Positions 1 through 10,991 of a stretch of 64,000 nt of DNA are shown here, in pieces. The stretch's first letter is position 1, and each line of letters starts with the position of its first letter. The position numbers and the translations under genes were made by a program. Under the pieces are notes generated by a model. The model did not search any database and had not been told where the DNA came from. It saw only the letters and a program-made list of their open reading frames with translations. Source of the stretch: Alternaria dauci (taxonomy: Eukaryota > Ascomycota > Dothideomycetes > Pleosporales > Pleosporaceae); contig NC_091278.1 in assembly GCF_042100115.1 (NCBI RefSeq), positions 1,240,001 through 1,304,000 of the forward strand, given 5' to 3'.

Positions 1-306
1 TCCAGGGGGCCTTAAATCCGCTCGCGCGTGGACTCGGGAGTAAGCGCAGCTGCAATTCCAAACACTCAAAACTTATGACATCCGCGCCATCCAGCAAGTA
101 TATGAGACCACAACGATTCGTGTCTTAGTCCGCCACATCAAACCGTAGGAGATAAACAATACTAGTATGATACTCATGATCGCAACATCGTTCATACATG
201 ATGTTAGCGCACCAATCATGTCAATGCTCGGGGAGCCTACAAACAACGCAACAAAGATGGATGGTGAGATTGGCGTGGTTTATCTTGTTTTCTCTCTTAA
301 TGACTA
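1..306. other. window edge, no gene seen
   Basis: This is the sequence downstream of the acetyltransferase gene that ends at 307 on the minus strand. I see no open frame with coding character. It probably holds that gene's 3' UTR and flanking spacer. Confidence 0.5.
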
Positions 307-1024
307 TTACTGCTTTGCAGGTCGTAACATAAGCTACCACGATATTAGACATGTTGCAAACCAGATGCCGACTCAAAAAGGGACTTACGATAAAATTCAT
401 CTGTTCCTTTCCACCCCACTGTCTCAGATCAATACCCACCTCTTTGACAGGCCGAAAGCCATGGCGCGCATACATCGGCGCCCCCATGGAACTGGCTTCG
501 AGAAAAGCCTCGACACCCGCCTCGTCCGCCTTCTCACAGCCCCATCGTACCAGCATGCTCCCGGCTCCTCTTCTCTCATGGGCTGGGAGTGTGACTAGCG
601 TATCCAGCACGTAGTAGGGTCTGTTGCCTAGAATCTCCCGCTTGTTCGAGTTGAACAAAGTGAACAGGCTCGTGAAGAGCTCTGGGTCACTCTCGTCATA
701 CGGTTCTGGGACGGCGAAGCCAGCCTCTACCTCTTCCCAAGTACGTTCCTTTGCGCCTTCTTCTTTTGGCTTGACGTAGCGCCAGCGTGCACCAGCGACC
801 ATTTCACCGGTTGACGTATCGATACACTTGAGGAAGAGAATGCCCTTGTTGGTTATACCATCACGTATATCTTCCGTTACTTTGTCGAGCGTCTTCTGAG
901 ACGGTTCGCCCCGAGAATAGAGGATGTTGTTAATGGTAGGGCGAAAAACCTCGTGCCGAATACGCATGTATTGCTCTGCTTCCTCAGGTTTGAGAAGCGA
1001 AATCGCAAGGGTTGGATCTGGCAT
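307..1024 (-). CDS. GNAT-family N-acetyltransferase
   Basis: Predicted acetyl-CoA-dependent N-acetyltransferase of the fungal GNAT superfamily; the substrate is unknown. The ATG at 1024-1022 opens a 220-residue protein. The N-terminus reads as the usual 'ExxxYMRIRHEVFRP' helix. The acetyl-CoA binding region is visible as LVTLPAHERRGAGSMLVRWG (about residues 140-160), a variant of the R/Q-x-x-G-x-G/A loop, followed by a helix and the 'MYARHGF' strand typical of the fold. Exon 1 is 1024-389. A 55-nt intron (388-334; GTAAGT donor, CTAATAT branch, GGTAG acceptor) leads to a short exon 333-307 encoding LMLRPAKQ and a stop, a natural GNAT C-terminus. Reading through the intron instead adds about 55 residues without family character, so I prefer the spliced form. 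It is divergent from UTP18. A cytosolic location is likely because no targeting signal is seen. Confidence 0.85.
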
Positions 1025-1713
1025 GGTACCGGTTGCTTGGACGTGGAGAGGATCAGAGGTGTGGAGTGAGAGAGACGGGTTACGACTACGAATATGGTTC
1101 TCGACTGTGAAACGTGTGACAACACTAGAGGCACCTCAAGACATGGAATCTGCTTATATACCCACCTGTCTGCCTTGAGCAGAGTCATAAGCCTTGCCCA
1201 GTTGAGTATCGCCCGGGATGCGCGTCGGAATCGGAATAGTCAGCCAATGGCAGTCCGAAGCATGTTGCTCAAGAGAATGTACGATTCTCTGAACCCACTG
1301 TTCAGGGTGCTGTAATTCTCATTCCGTACACCTGATGTAAAAGGGCGGAGTTGGTCGCTCCAGACTGCATACTGTGTAGGTCCTGATAGACGACTTCCTG
1401 CGGTTAGAGCGTGTCAAAATGCGGGGTTGGGTAATAGACTGCAAAAGGCCGACTTATTGAGCATGGTCCTGACCTCAGTAGCAATTGACGTGATACGCTC
1501 ATCATACTGCTGAAAATTGTTCCGATCCTGAGGTACTTGCTTGTTGCTGGGAAATGGGTGCATGTCAAGCTGTGCGTGGTTGCGGATCAGAGGTGCTGGC
1601 TGCGGAGCTTCGCCTATCTTTGCCGCATACCAGGGCTATCCCTGCAACAATTTCTCCCTCAGTTTTGCGATGGCGCGCCAGCAGCTCTCTCTGCACATCC
1701 ACGATAAACCGCA
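1025..1713. other. divergent intergenic region (GNAT / UTP18)
   Basis: 689 bp shared promoter space with no coding frame. TATATAAG on the minus strand (1153-1160) sits about 130 bp upstream of the GNAT start codon and is a possible TATA element for that gene. Nothing else stands out. Confidence 0.5.
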
Positions 1714-3745
1714 ATGGCGCCCGTAAAGACGACTCCACACAAATCCGGTGGCCACCAGCGCTACGCACCCGAGAAGACGAAAAATCCAGCGCGCTTCCAG
1801 CCCGAGCTCCAAGGCGACGACGATGCAAATGCAGGCGCACTGCAGCCGGTGAAGGAACCGCAAGAAGACGACTTTGAAGGTTTCGGCACAGAGGACGAAG
1901 CTGGGGAATATGGCGCTCAGGACGAAGACAGCGATGCGGACAGCGTGGACATTCAGACGGAGCCAAAGCAGGAAAAGCCTGTCTTGCCCAAGGATGCTGA
2001 GGAAGAAGAGCTGGAGCGCATGATTTTCGGCGACTCGGAGGGCTTCCGTCAAGGCCTGGAGAACTTCTCCCTCGATCCCACCGCCGGCGCATACGGGGAT
2101 TCATCAGACGAGTCCGGAGCGGAGGCGTCCGACCTGGACAATGTGGCCGACCAAGATCTGTTCTTCTTCGATGCCGGTCCAGTACCTGCGCCCGCAGGCT
2201 CTGTAGCCCCAAAGGAAGCGGAATCAGACGAGGACAATGACAGACCCGCGTGGGAAGACAGTGACGACGAGAGACTGGTTGTCAGTCTGGCGTCGGTGCC
2301 GCAATTGAGGAAGCTGCGAGAGACGGCAGATGACGACATGGTCAACGGTAAGGAATATGCGCGCCGGTTACGGAAGCAGTACCAGAGGCTATACCCCACA
2401 CCAGCCTGGGCGGCACACGCGACAGGCAAGGCCAACAAGAAGCGGCGACGGACCATGGATGACGACGAGAGCGGCGACGAGTCTGCGAGCGACATGGACG
2501 TGGACGACGACGATGTCACCACCCAGCCACTGGCTCTGCTGCTCAAGGATGCCGATATTCTCTCACGGACCTCAAGGAGCGTGGCGAAGCGAAGGAAGCT
2601 GCAAGCAGGCACCATTGACATCCAGCGATTGAAAGACGTCGCAAAGGCCGGGCCCGTGAGTAGCGCAGTCCCATCATACGCGAATATCTTACTGACCAAT
2701 TCTCTAGTCGGCCGTCACCTCCCTCTCCTTCCACCCTGCGTATCCGCTCCTCCTCTCATCTGGGCCTAGCTCAACGCTCTACCTTCACCACGTCAACCCA
2801 AACCCACCGAACCCGAACCCTCTTCTTACGTCCCTGCACATCAAGCGCACCCCGTTGACAACAACAGCATTCCACCCCTCCCCTTCGGACTCGCGCATCT
2901 TCCTTAGCGCACGACGCCGCTACTTCCATGTCTGGAACATCGCAACCGGCAGAGTGGAGAAGGTTTCGCGTGTTTATGGTCATCAGCACGAACAGCGGAC
3001 AATGGAATTCTTCTCCCTGTCACCAAACGGCAAGTACATGGCTCTCCGAGGCTCTTCAAGAAAGGGCGGCGGCGTTGTCAACATCCTCGATGCGAGAACT
3101 CTCCAATGGGCGACACAGGTGCGTATCGAGTCAAGAGGCGGCATCGCAGACTTCGCGTGGTGGGGCGATGGTAGTGGCATGAGTATTGCGGGAAAGAACG
3201 GAGAGGTGACCGAGTGGAGCGTCGAAGGGGGTGTTGTTGGACGATGGAACGATGAGGGCGCCGTTGGCACTACAACCATCGCGCTTGGTGGTAAGAGCGG
3301 ACGTGAAGGCTGGCTGGGCGGTGATCGATGGGTGGCTGTTGGAAGCTCAAGTGGCGTGGTCAATGTCTACGATCGGCGAGCATGGAGCGAGAACAACCCT
3401 TCAGTCCATAGCGCGAAAGCCGACTCGAATGGTGGTATCCCAAAGGCACCGAAGCCGCTGCGCGATTTGCAGAATCTGACGACCCCGGTATCGCATCTTG
3501 CCTTTACGGCGGACGGCCAGGTCCTTGCCATGGCGAGTCGCTGGAAGAACAACGCGATGAGGCTTGTGCATCTCCCATCAGCTACCGTTTTCAAGAACTG
3601 GCCTACAGAGAAGACACCCCTCGGCAGAATCACCGCAGTCGCATGGGGAAGGCCGACGGAGGAGGAGGAGAAAGAAGGCAGCCTTGCGCAATTAGCAGTT
3701 GCCAACGAAGCTGGACATATCAGGATGTGGGAGATACGAGCGTAG
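1714..3745 (+). CDS. UTP18: U3 snoRNP-associated WD40 protein Utp18
   Basis: Component of the UTPB part of the small-subunit processome, acting in the nucleolus on pre-18S rRNA processing. The 659-residue product has an acidic, low-complexity N-terminal third (many Asp/Glu/Ser runs, residues about 40-200), a basic 'KKRRRT' patch near residue 245, and a C-terminal WD40 propeller from about residue 310. Typical propeller phrases include SLSFHPAYPLLLSSG, RRRYFHVWNIATG, YMALRGSS and VNVYDRR, ending in IRMWEIRA. Exon 1 is 1714-2655 (exactly 314 codons), a 52-nt intron lies at 2656-2707 (GTGAGT donor, ctgac branch, CTAG acceptor) and exon 2 is 2708-3745. Without splicing the frame ends at 2769 in the middle of the propeller, so the intron is needed. 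Family assignment is from recognition of the acidic N-terminus plus WD40 arrangement and the SxxxPxG-type repeats. Confidence 0.9.
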
Positions 3746-4249
3746 TCGGAGAGTTGATACAATCAGAAGCTACAAGTCGCTACTGCTCCAACAAACTTAT
3801 CATCTAATGATACATGTCAAGTGCCTGCGGTGGAGAAACGGACTTGTACTGTTTGAGGGAGCGGAGCAAATGATTGTGACTATGGCGGTGGGCAAGCTAC
3901 ACATTTGCGAAAATTAATCAAGCACGGGTTCTTACATGCCAAATCGTCAAGTGCTGCGATCTCCCGAGACAAGAGCGGTCAACCACTACATCCTTACCTT
4001 CCGCACGCCCTGCAAACATCTCGCGTCGTTCTCACTCCACCAACTCATCGTCTCTGCTCTCTTTGTTTTCACTGCACCCATGGCAGGCACACTCTCGATG
4101 CGCTGGGCTTTAAAGCACCAGTCTGTTACTGCTGTCCTTCATTACCACAACAGCACTTTTGAATACCTTGCGCACCACAATCTTTGCACAACAGCATATC
4201 AGCATCATCTTCGCAGGTGTATCATAGCAACAACATTTTCTCTCCCATT
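3746..4249. other. intergenic region upstream of the Ser/Thr-rich gene
   Basis: 504 bp between two genes on the same strand. It holds the 3' end of UTP18 and the promoter/5' UTR of the next gene. There is a frame open upstream of 4250, but it has no ATG before 4250. No other feature seen. Confidence 0.5.
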
Positions 4250-7200
4250 ATGGGTAAGAACAAAATCCGCAACAGAGACAGACAGAGGAAGGAAAACACC
4301 TCTACCAGCGACAACAGTGGCTCCAATATCCTGTCGACTTCGACATCTGCGATTGAAAACGTCGAAACCAAATCCACTAGCAGTATGATTGATCGTCGGC
4401 ATCTTCTAGCAGAGCCCTTTCGAAGAAAGCTCAACATGTCAGCCACCGCCTCACTCAAGACATCTCAAACTTCCACCAGCACCTCGCCTGCTCCTGTGTC
4501 GCGTATAAAGGGCGCTCAAGAAAAACGAGATTCAGTCATCTCAAGTACATGGGGATGTCCAAAGCGGCACTCCCAACCCAAGACGACGTCTGTGAAGCAG
4601 CCCTGGTGGGGATTCAAGCCTGGTAGCTGGTGGCCCTGTCGCGCCTTGAAGTGGACATACCACTTTTTCCGGGCCTTGATCCGGATACACTGGACCGACC
4701 GACAAACGCTTCAGGATCTGGCCTTGACCTTGGTTCTCATCGGCTTGGCTATCGCTGGCTTTTACGTTGTACTAGATTTCCTGCTCCGAGCACTGCCTGG
4801 AGTCGCCGCTCAGGGCCTGGATGGCAACTGCAGTGTCGTCTATGTCACTGTGCCAGGACCCATAATTACGGTCTCGCTCATCGCTACGTTGCCGACAAAT
4901 CCTGCAAGAGGCACATACTACTTCTCGGTCATCAATGGGACAACAGAGTGGCTCAACAGTATCGCACCGCCTAGTCGTTTCAGTACGCTCGTTACCCGAA
5001 CTGTCGACATCACACCCGTCATTTCTTCGCTGTCCATAACAGGGAAATCTTCTTCTGGTGCTGCCACGGCATCATCAACGCAGACACCGACTACTTCTGC
5101 TCCAGGGCTAGGCGCAACGTTTATACCGTCATTGACCTCTGGTTTTACATTTGAATCATCCCCAAGTACTGGGGTATTTGGAAGCACACTTCTAACTTCT
5201 TCGTTGGCTCTGTCGTCTGTGAGTTTGTCCCCGTTGGGCCCAGCATCATCTGAGACGTCAAGCTTACCTCAACCGATCAACCAACCACAGAGACCATATC
5301 TGTCGTATTCCACATTGACTACCGTTGTCACTACTAGCAGTGGATTCTCTATTATCGTCACTACGTTATATACACTTGTTTCGCCATCCAATTTCTCCAC
5401 ACCCCCGAGTTCTAGTCTCCCAACCGTCATCCCGTCGAGCAGCCTGCCTGGCCTTAGTTCAAACCTACCTTCGGGCACGTCTGGTGACATGCCTTCGCAG
5501 CCTACATCTGAGCTCAGTTCATCGTTGACTTTGAGTGTTTCTACAACACCAACATTAGGTTCATCCATTGGATTGACCTCGCTTCCCTCAAGCGTAACGA
5601 CTACTTTGAGCTCCTCTGCGTTGCCTTCCACGCGGAGCGATGGCTTCACGGAGTCTTTATCAAGGCTTTCTTCGGGATTGTCTTCATCTGCTGGCACGTC
5701 TTCAAGCAGCTTGAACTTATTCAGTCCAAGTGCGAGCCTGGCCAGCAGTACTGGGAGTTCTTCACTCGCATTGTCAAGTAGTCTTAGTTCGTTGCTGGCT
5801 ACCCCCGGCATCACATCGGGCAGCTCGGATCCAGCCAGTTCAGATCCAACACTCACCAGCAGTGCAAACAGCATCTCGACCACACTACCGACAGGTTCCA
5901 CTCTGTCACTCTCTGTAACGTCGGGTTCTTCACTCAACTCGGTTTTTACATCGAGCTCTGCATCGCCGTCGGACTCCTTGAGTAAGCCTTTGACCAGTAT
6001 GCCGGTCTGTTGTACCTCGACTAGATCATTCGCTCCGTTTCCTGGCACAGACCCTTCCTCTCCAACAAGTAGAAACTCAACGTCTTCCTCCTCTGCGCTG
6101 TTGGTGTCGAATACCATTACAAGCTCTACTTCTAGCTCCAGCTCTTTGCGTGGCAGCTCAACCTCGATTGACGGCATTATGAGCATCCAGACCGATACTG
6201 TCGTGTCGGCATCTCATCCAAGCCCCGGTATTGTCTCACCAAGCACCATGACTTCGACGTTGACGTTGACGACAACCACCTCCCTAGTAGTATCTTCACC
6301 TTCTCCTTCTGGCCTCAACGCAACGTCCTTGTCTCCCCTCCGGGCTTTCACCAAGATAATTTCGTATGGAGATGCTGCAGTAACCTTCGTGTTCCCATCA
6401 CCCGACATCACGACGACAATGTCGTACTGGACGGGACTCTACCCCACAGTGACTGGGCCGCTGCCATCGGACCTGCAAACCATACCGTTGACAACACGGA
6501 CTGAACGGCAGATACCGCTCTCAGCTCTTCCTTCGTTTGAGATATTTTCATCCAGACCTAGGCGCTTCAAAACGGCGGTGACGACGATATTCGAAGATGA
6601 CGAGGGGACGACAGCATTAGCGAGGCGTCAAAACATCCCCATCACAGAGGTTCTGCCTACACAAGCGCTGGGGACGACCATGCTTGCAACGACAACCGTG
6701 GCGCTTCCGGATCTCCCAGGACCTTCGTCGTGTGGTGAGTCGGGCAACTTCACACTGACCTTTGATGACACCGTCGTCGGTGATGACGACAGCATGCTGG
6801 TTGTTGCCAACGGCATGACCAATCCTTACCACCACCTCTTCTATGCCAACGGATATACATATGTACCTGACATGTGGGAGCCATACCCCGCCATCTCACA
6901 ACCAAACATTGCCATGTTCCTGCCTCTGACCGGACGCCTCCTTCCCAACACGCCATTCGCAGGCATGATGCTTCCCGGTGAGCTCGGTGCCGGGCCACGG
7001 GCTTCGGTCAATGCGTACTGGTTCAACGCGTACTCGGCCTACTTTGGTTGTGCCCTCAGCGGTCTTGAGCCGTGTACACTGCGGGTGTCTGGCTATCGCT
7101 ATGACCCTGTCCTCAAAGAAGAGGTGCTCGTTGCAGAGCAGAACGCGACGATTCCAGCGTGCTGGGGGTACGTCGACTGCCACCTTACTCAGATCTTCTT

Positions 7201-7351
7201 CAACGACCAGTTCCGGGCGCTTTCGGGTATCCAGTTCAATGCCTACACATACCAGTTGGGCATACCGCAAGCGCACATGGTGGACGATTTGCAAATGGAG
7301 TGGTACAACAACACGTGCTCGGCTGGTATACTACGCATCGGACATAGCTAG
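4250..7351 (+). CDS. large Ser/Thr-rich single-pass membrane protein with conserved C-terminal domain
   Basis: Intronless gene for a 1,033-residue protein of unknown function. The start is the first in-frame ATG (4250). Residues 1-155 are basic and hydrophilic, probably cytosolic. One clear membrane span lies at about 157-179 (LALTLVLIGLAIAGFYVVLD). After it comes a roughly 600-residue mucin-like stretch made mostly of Ser, Thr, Pro, Gly and Leu, which would be heavily O-mannosylated if extracellular. The last ~205 residues (from about 827) form a globular domain beginning near CGESGNFTLTFDD, with N-glycosylation sequons and several Cys, and containing 'YHHLFYANGYTY' and 'PQAHMVDDLQMEWYNNTC'. 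I associate this tail with a fungal domain of unknown function (possibly DUF7371), from memory only. The layout resembles cell-wall stress sensors, but in those the Ser/Thr region precedes the membrane span. Orientation as type II (C-terminus out) is inferred. Confidence 0.85.
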   Translation: MGKNKIRNRDRQRKENTSTSDNSGSNILSTSTSAIENVETKSTSSMIDRRHLLAEPFRRKLNMSATASLKTSQTSTSTSPAPVSRIKGAQEKRDSVISSTWGCPKRHSQPKTTSVKQPWWGFKPGSWWPCRALKWTYHFFRALIRIHWTDRQTLQDLALTLVLIGLAIAGFYVVLDFLLRALPGVAAQGLDGNCSVVYVTVPGPIITVSLIATLPTNPARGTYYFSVINGTTEWLNSIAPPSRFSTLVTRTVDITPVISSLSITGKSSSGAATASSTQTPTTSAPGLGATFIPSLTSGFTFESSPSTGVFGSTLLTSSLALSSVSLSPLGPASSETSSLPQPINQPQRPYLSYSTLTTVVTTSSGFSIIVTTLYTLVSPSNFSTPPSSSLPTVIPSSSLPGLSSNLPSGTSGDMPSQPTSELSSSLTLSVSTTPTLGSSIGLTSLPSSVTTTLSSSALPSTRSDGFTESLSRLSSGLSSSAGTSSSSLNLFSPSASLASSTGSSSLALSSSLSSLLATPGITSGSSDPASSDPTLTSSANSISTTLPTGSTLSLSVTSGSSLNSVFTSSSASPSDSLSKPLTSMPVCCTSTRSFAPFPGTDPSSPTSRNSTSSSSALLVSNTITSSTSSSSSLRGSSTSIDGIMSIQTDTVVSASHPSPGIVSPSTMTSTLTLTTTTSLVVSSPSPSGLNATSLSPLRAFTKIISYGDAAVTFVFPSPDITTTMSYWTGLYPTVTGPLPSDLQTIPLTTRTERQIPLSALPSFEIFSSRPRRFKTAVTTIFEDDEGTTALARRQNIPITEVLPTQALGTTMLATTTVALPDLPGPSSCGESGNFTLTFDDTVVGDDDSMLVVANGMTNPYHHLFYANGYTYVPDMWEPYPAISQPNIAMFLPLTGRLLPNTPFAGMMLPGELGAGPRASVNAYWFNAYSAYFGCALSGLEPCTLRVSGYRYDPVLKEEVLVAEQNATIPACWGYVDCHLTQIFFNDQFRALSGIQFNAYTYQLGIPQAHMVDDLQMEWYNNTCSAGILRIGHS

Positions 7352-8234
7352 CGTATTGGTCTAGGGTGTCATGGCATGGCGAGGAGCCGTATTATCTCAG
7401 TGGATATATGCTATACTGCTGGAGGATTTCAAGAGGGATAGGATGACGACAAGACTAGCCTAGTATATTTCGGAGAAGAAGTGGCTAGACCTGAATTGAA
7501 GAGACTGGTCTGCAATGGGTGCGCCGCTCTTTCTGCAGATGACCGTAGGTGCAGCCTCAGGTGATGGCTAGATGCGAGAGTTGCGACGAGGCGTGAGGGC
7601 TCGATTGGCCGGCAATGTGTTCCACAGCAATGGTTGTCCGAGATGTGTTTCAGGCGGGAACTGCCATGTGAGCTGGAGGGGAGTCGAGATACGCGTCGGC
7701 AGCCAGCTCCGGAGGGCAGGGAGAAGGAAGGACGCGTAGGGTGGGTGCAAGCATGCCATGGCGACTTCCGAGGTTCCCCCATGCTCACGTCCAGGGTCCT
7801 CTTATGGCGTCACGCGGCCGCGACGATTAACAACATATCACGCGCGAACCGCTGAGGCGGCAGCACCGCGGACATTGGATATAGCCGGCGTATCATTCTC
7901 GAGCATTGCTTTGCATTTTGCTTTCCTCTTTTCCCACTTCTCGCTGCACGTCTTATTCGCCTGCTCCCCAAGGCCCCCAGCGCTCCCCAACTGCACCGTG
8001 GCTGGCGCGGGATTGTCGCATGTCCTTGTCCCCCAGTACACACTCGGCCACAAGCGACCTGCCGCAGTGCAGCCTTTACCGCGTAGATACTAGCGTTTGC
8101 CCGACAAGCTTGCCCTCTTCACGGGTGATAGCAGTCTCTTTCTCGGGTTTCCTTGACTCTGGGAGAAAACTCTCACTGCCGCCGAAGGTAGACCGCCGAT
8201 TCAGGCCCGAGGCCCGCTACCATTTTTCAGAGCT
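7352..8234. other. intergenic region upstream of CCCH zinc-finger gene
   Basis: 883 bp without a coding frame I can support. The part nearest the zinc-finger start (about 7920-8230) is pyrimidine-rich on the plus strand, like many fungal promoters and long 5' UTRs. Confidence 0.5.
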
Positions 8235-10286
8235 ATGGCTACCTTTGCGCCTACCAATTTTGCCTCAGACGTCGGAGAGAGACCCCACCAGGAGCCCCCA
8301 CCACAGCATCTCCAACACGGGCCCTTCTCCCATCAACTCAACCCGCCACCCGCGCCATACACGTCGAATCCGCCGCACATATCACGACGAGCCTCGCGCG
8401 ACCTCAGGCCCCAGCATTCCAACGGCGCAATGGCGGGCGCAAACGGTCATGGGCCCATGGCAGTGCCGGGCGGGCGCATCAATGGCCAAGAGCATCGAGC
8501 AAACTTGCGCGAAATGGGCTTTGCCGGCCCGCGCAGTCCGCCAAACAACAAGAGTAGGTCGAGCCGACGTGAAAGTGCGTCGACATGTCTAACAACAAGG
8601 GCAGACACCTCCCACGTGCCTTGCAAGTTCTATCGGCAAGGCGCATGTCAGGCTGGGAAGGCCTGTCCCTTCTTGCACTCGGATGAGCCGCTGACAGAGC
8701 GAGCTCCCTGCAAGTACTTTACAAAGGTGAGGCGCTCGCAAGACATGGCGAACCATGACTGATGCCATACCCAGGGAAACTGCAAGTTCGGCCAGAAATG
8801 TGCCCTCGCCCACATCCTCCCCAACGGCCATGTTGTGAACCGCGGAAATGCCGGCGGCCACTTCAGCCGCATGAACATCCCACACCACCAAGAGCTACCT
8901 ATGAACAGCTCGCTGCTTACTATGCAGGCACACATGGGCGGTATGCAGCCCGGCTATCCTTACGCCATGCCCGACGAATACGCGAACCAGAAGAACCAGT
9001 ACGACATGATTCCGACCATCGACACCACCTTCTCCTCCCACCCAGGTTCCAACTACGGCTCGCCGCCCAACGAGAATGGCCGACTTCCGATATCGCCAAC
9101 CCAGAAGGGCTTGAGTGTCATGGATGTAGGACTCCCGGCCTCGTTCGACAGCCAGGGCATCTCCACCATGGCGCGATATGGCCCCATCGCCTCCTCTGTG
9201 CCCGCAAAGTTCCTTGCAAACTCTCCGCCATCCTCATACCAAGCCGACTCCCCTGCTCTTCGAAACCTACACGACTCCGCGTTTGGAGATGGTCTGCGGA
9301 GAGGCATTGCGGGACTGGGCTCGTCTCCGCCGGAATCCGTCGAGCAGCCGGTCGGGCGGAGAATGTTACACTCCGAGCTTGCTGCGAATCGGTCTCGGGG
9401 TATCATGTCTTCGAGTGTGGGCGCGCGTCCGACATACAAGGACGAGGAATGGGATGAAACAGACATGATTGGCAAATTCGAGGAGGACCTGCTGCCAAAC
9501 TCGCTCAGCGATCTTCTCACGCCCCAGGAGAAGATGCGCCGCTTCTCGCGTGACCAGGGCGAGAGCGATAATCGCACCTCTCAGGCCAGGTTTGGTGTCT
9601 CGCCAACGGCATCGGACCTCAAATATGGATCGCCATCGGCCGCAACCGCGTCCCCTTCGCGTTTTCAGTCCATGTGGGCCAAGCCGAGAGGACCGACTTA
9701 CGAGCAAGGCTTCGAATCAGGCTCATTACCAGGCCAGTCAGCTTTTGGACATGTCGGCTCACCTCTACGCAACTCAAGCCTCCACCCGGGAGCCAGCCCT
9801 TCGTTGCGCGCCATGAACCGACCGACCACTGGTGACATGAGCCCTTACCTCGCTTCGCCTCCCCGTCAAGCTTCTATGAGCATGATTAGCCAACAACTGC
9901 AACGAACCCGGCTATCCTCTCGTGAAGAGACTAGTGGCATCACGAGCAACCCCGTCCACCCCGGAATTAACCGCGTTACATCAGCGTCCAGCATTGGTAG
10001 CTCCGGCGGACGTCTTGGCATCGATCGAGCTGTCAGCAGCAGCAGCATCAACCGCGAGAGGATTGAGGAGGAGCAAGGTCTTTTCAGTATGGAAGAAGAG
10101 GACGACCTCAACAAGAGCAGGGACGGTGCCTCGACTACCTCTAGTACGAGCAACAAGCGCTTGAGTGGCTTATCCTGGGGCAGTGGTGGTAAGGGCAGCC
10201 CGAGCCTTGCCCCTGTCGGCGGCCATCGCACTACTGGCTCATCTGCACTCGGTAAAGAAACGGGACCCTGGAGTAACAATGCTTGA
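8235..10286 (+). CDS. tandem CCCH zinc-finger RNA-binding protein
   Basis: Likely RNA-binding regulator of the fungal Lee1-like CCCH family. Three exons (8235-8553, 8605-8726, 8775-10286) give 650 residues. Finger 1 (residues 113-131, CKFYRQGACQAGKACPFLH) and finger 2 (142-160, CKYFTKGNCKFGQKCALAH) both fit C-x7-C-x5-C-x3-H. The second intron (8727-8774, GTGAGG...CCCAG) cuts finger 2 between Lys147 and Gly148, so the finger exists only after splicing. The first intron (8554-8604, GTAGGT donor, TCTAAC branch, GGCAG acceptor) is 51 nt and free of stops, so retention would insert 17 residues just before finger 1. The rest is low-complexity, rich in Ser, Pro, Gly, Met and Asn, with a run of Ser and acidic residues near the C-terminus. 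The N-terminal 105 residues are Pro/His-rich and probably disordered. RNA targets are unknown. Confidence 0.88.
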
Positions 10287-10991
10287 GTTGACGAACCGAG
10301 TACACGGCAACGACGAATCTGCCTAATCTCAACCCTCGGCTCGCTCTTTAGCGATATATTCACGACATCTAAACCAAGACATCTTTCCTATTTCTACAAA
10401 AAAAAAAGGTTGGAAAACTTTCAGCGTTTCTGGCGACTTGCATATGGGGTGTGTTCCCTTTAACACGGATTCCTCCCTGCCTCTACATTCCACGGCATAT
10501 ACAAAAAGTCCCTTAGCTTCGGCTTAGCACAGTCGAGCGGACATGGCTGGCGCAACACATGACGGATGTCATTTCGTTTCCACTTTTCTTTTCACTGGAG
10601 TTTTCTTTCTCTCAAATGGTCTTTATGAACAACGGAGTTCAACAAGACCGCAGCGATTTCTGGTCATGGGTCTTCTACCGGTGATGTAGTGGACAAGGTT
10701 TACGGAGCACGAGTATCTACGACGGACATGAATCAGCAGGGGTAGCTTAACTGAATGTACATATACTTGATACCTTATAAGAAGCCTACTGATGAATAGA
10801 TGTGTGCAATACTACGTATGATATGTTATTTGATTTTTCTTTGCATTTCTTGCCCTTTGTACTCCTGTTGAGCAAGCAAAGGGAAGAAAAAGATCTAGTT
10901 TTCCTGCATACAGAATTGGCACGCTTTGGCAACATAACAGTCTACCCGCAAAATAATGTGTAGAAGTATGCATAAGCCAGATGTGTCTATC
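10287..10991. other. convergent intergenic region (CCCH gene / 4CL-like gene)
   Basis: 705 bp between two genes that point at each other. An A-run at about 10399-10408 and AT-rich stretches fit 3' UTR and polyadenylation sequence. No gene seen. Confidence 0.5.

Noticed and set aside
5269..6186. 305-codon open frame on the minus strand inside the Ser/Thr-rich gene
   Set aside because: It is the mirror of Ser/Thr codon repeats and consists of Glu/Val/Leu low-complexity sequence; the sense frame has a membrane span and a conserved tail.
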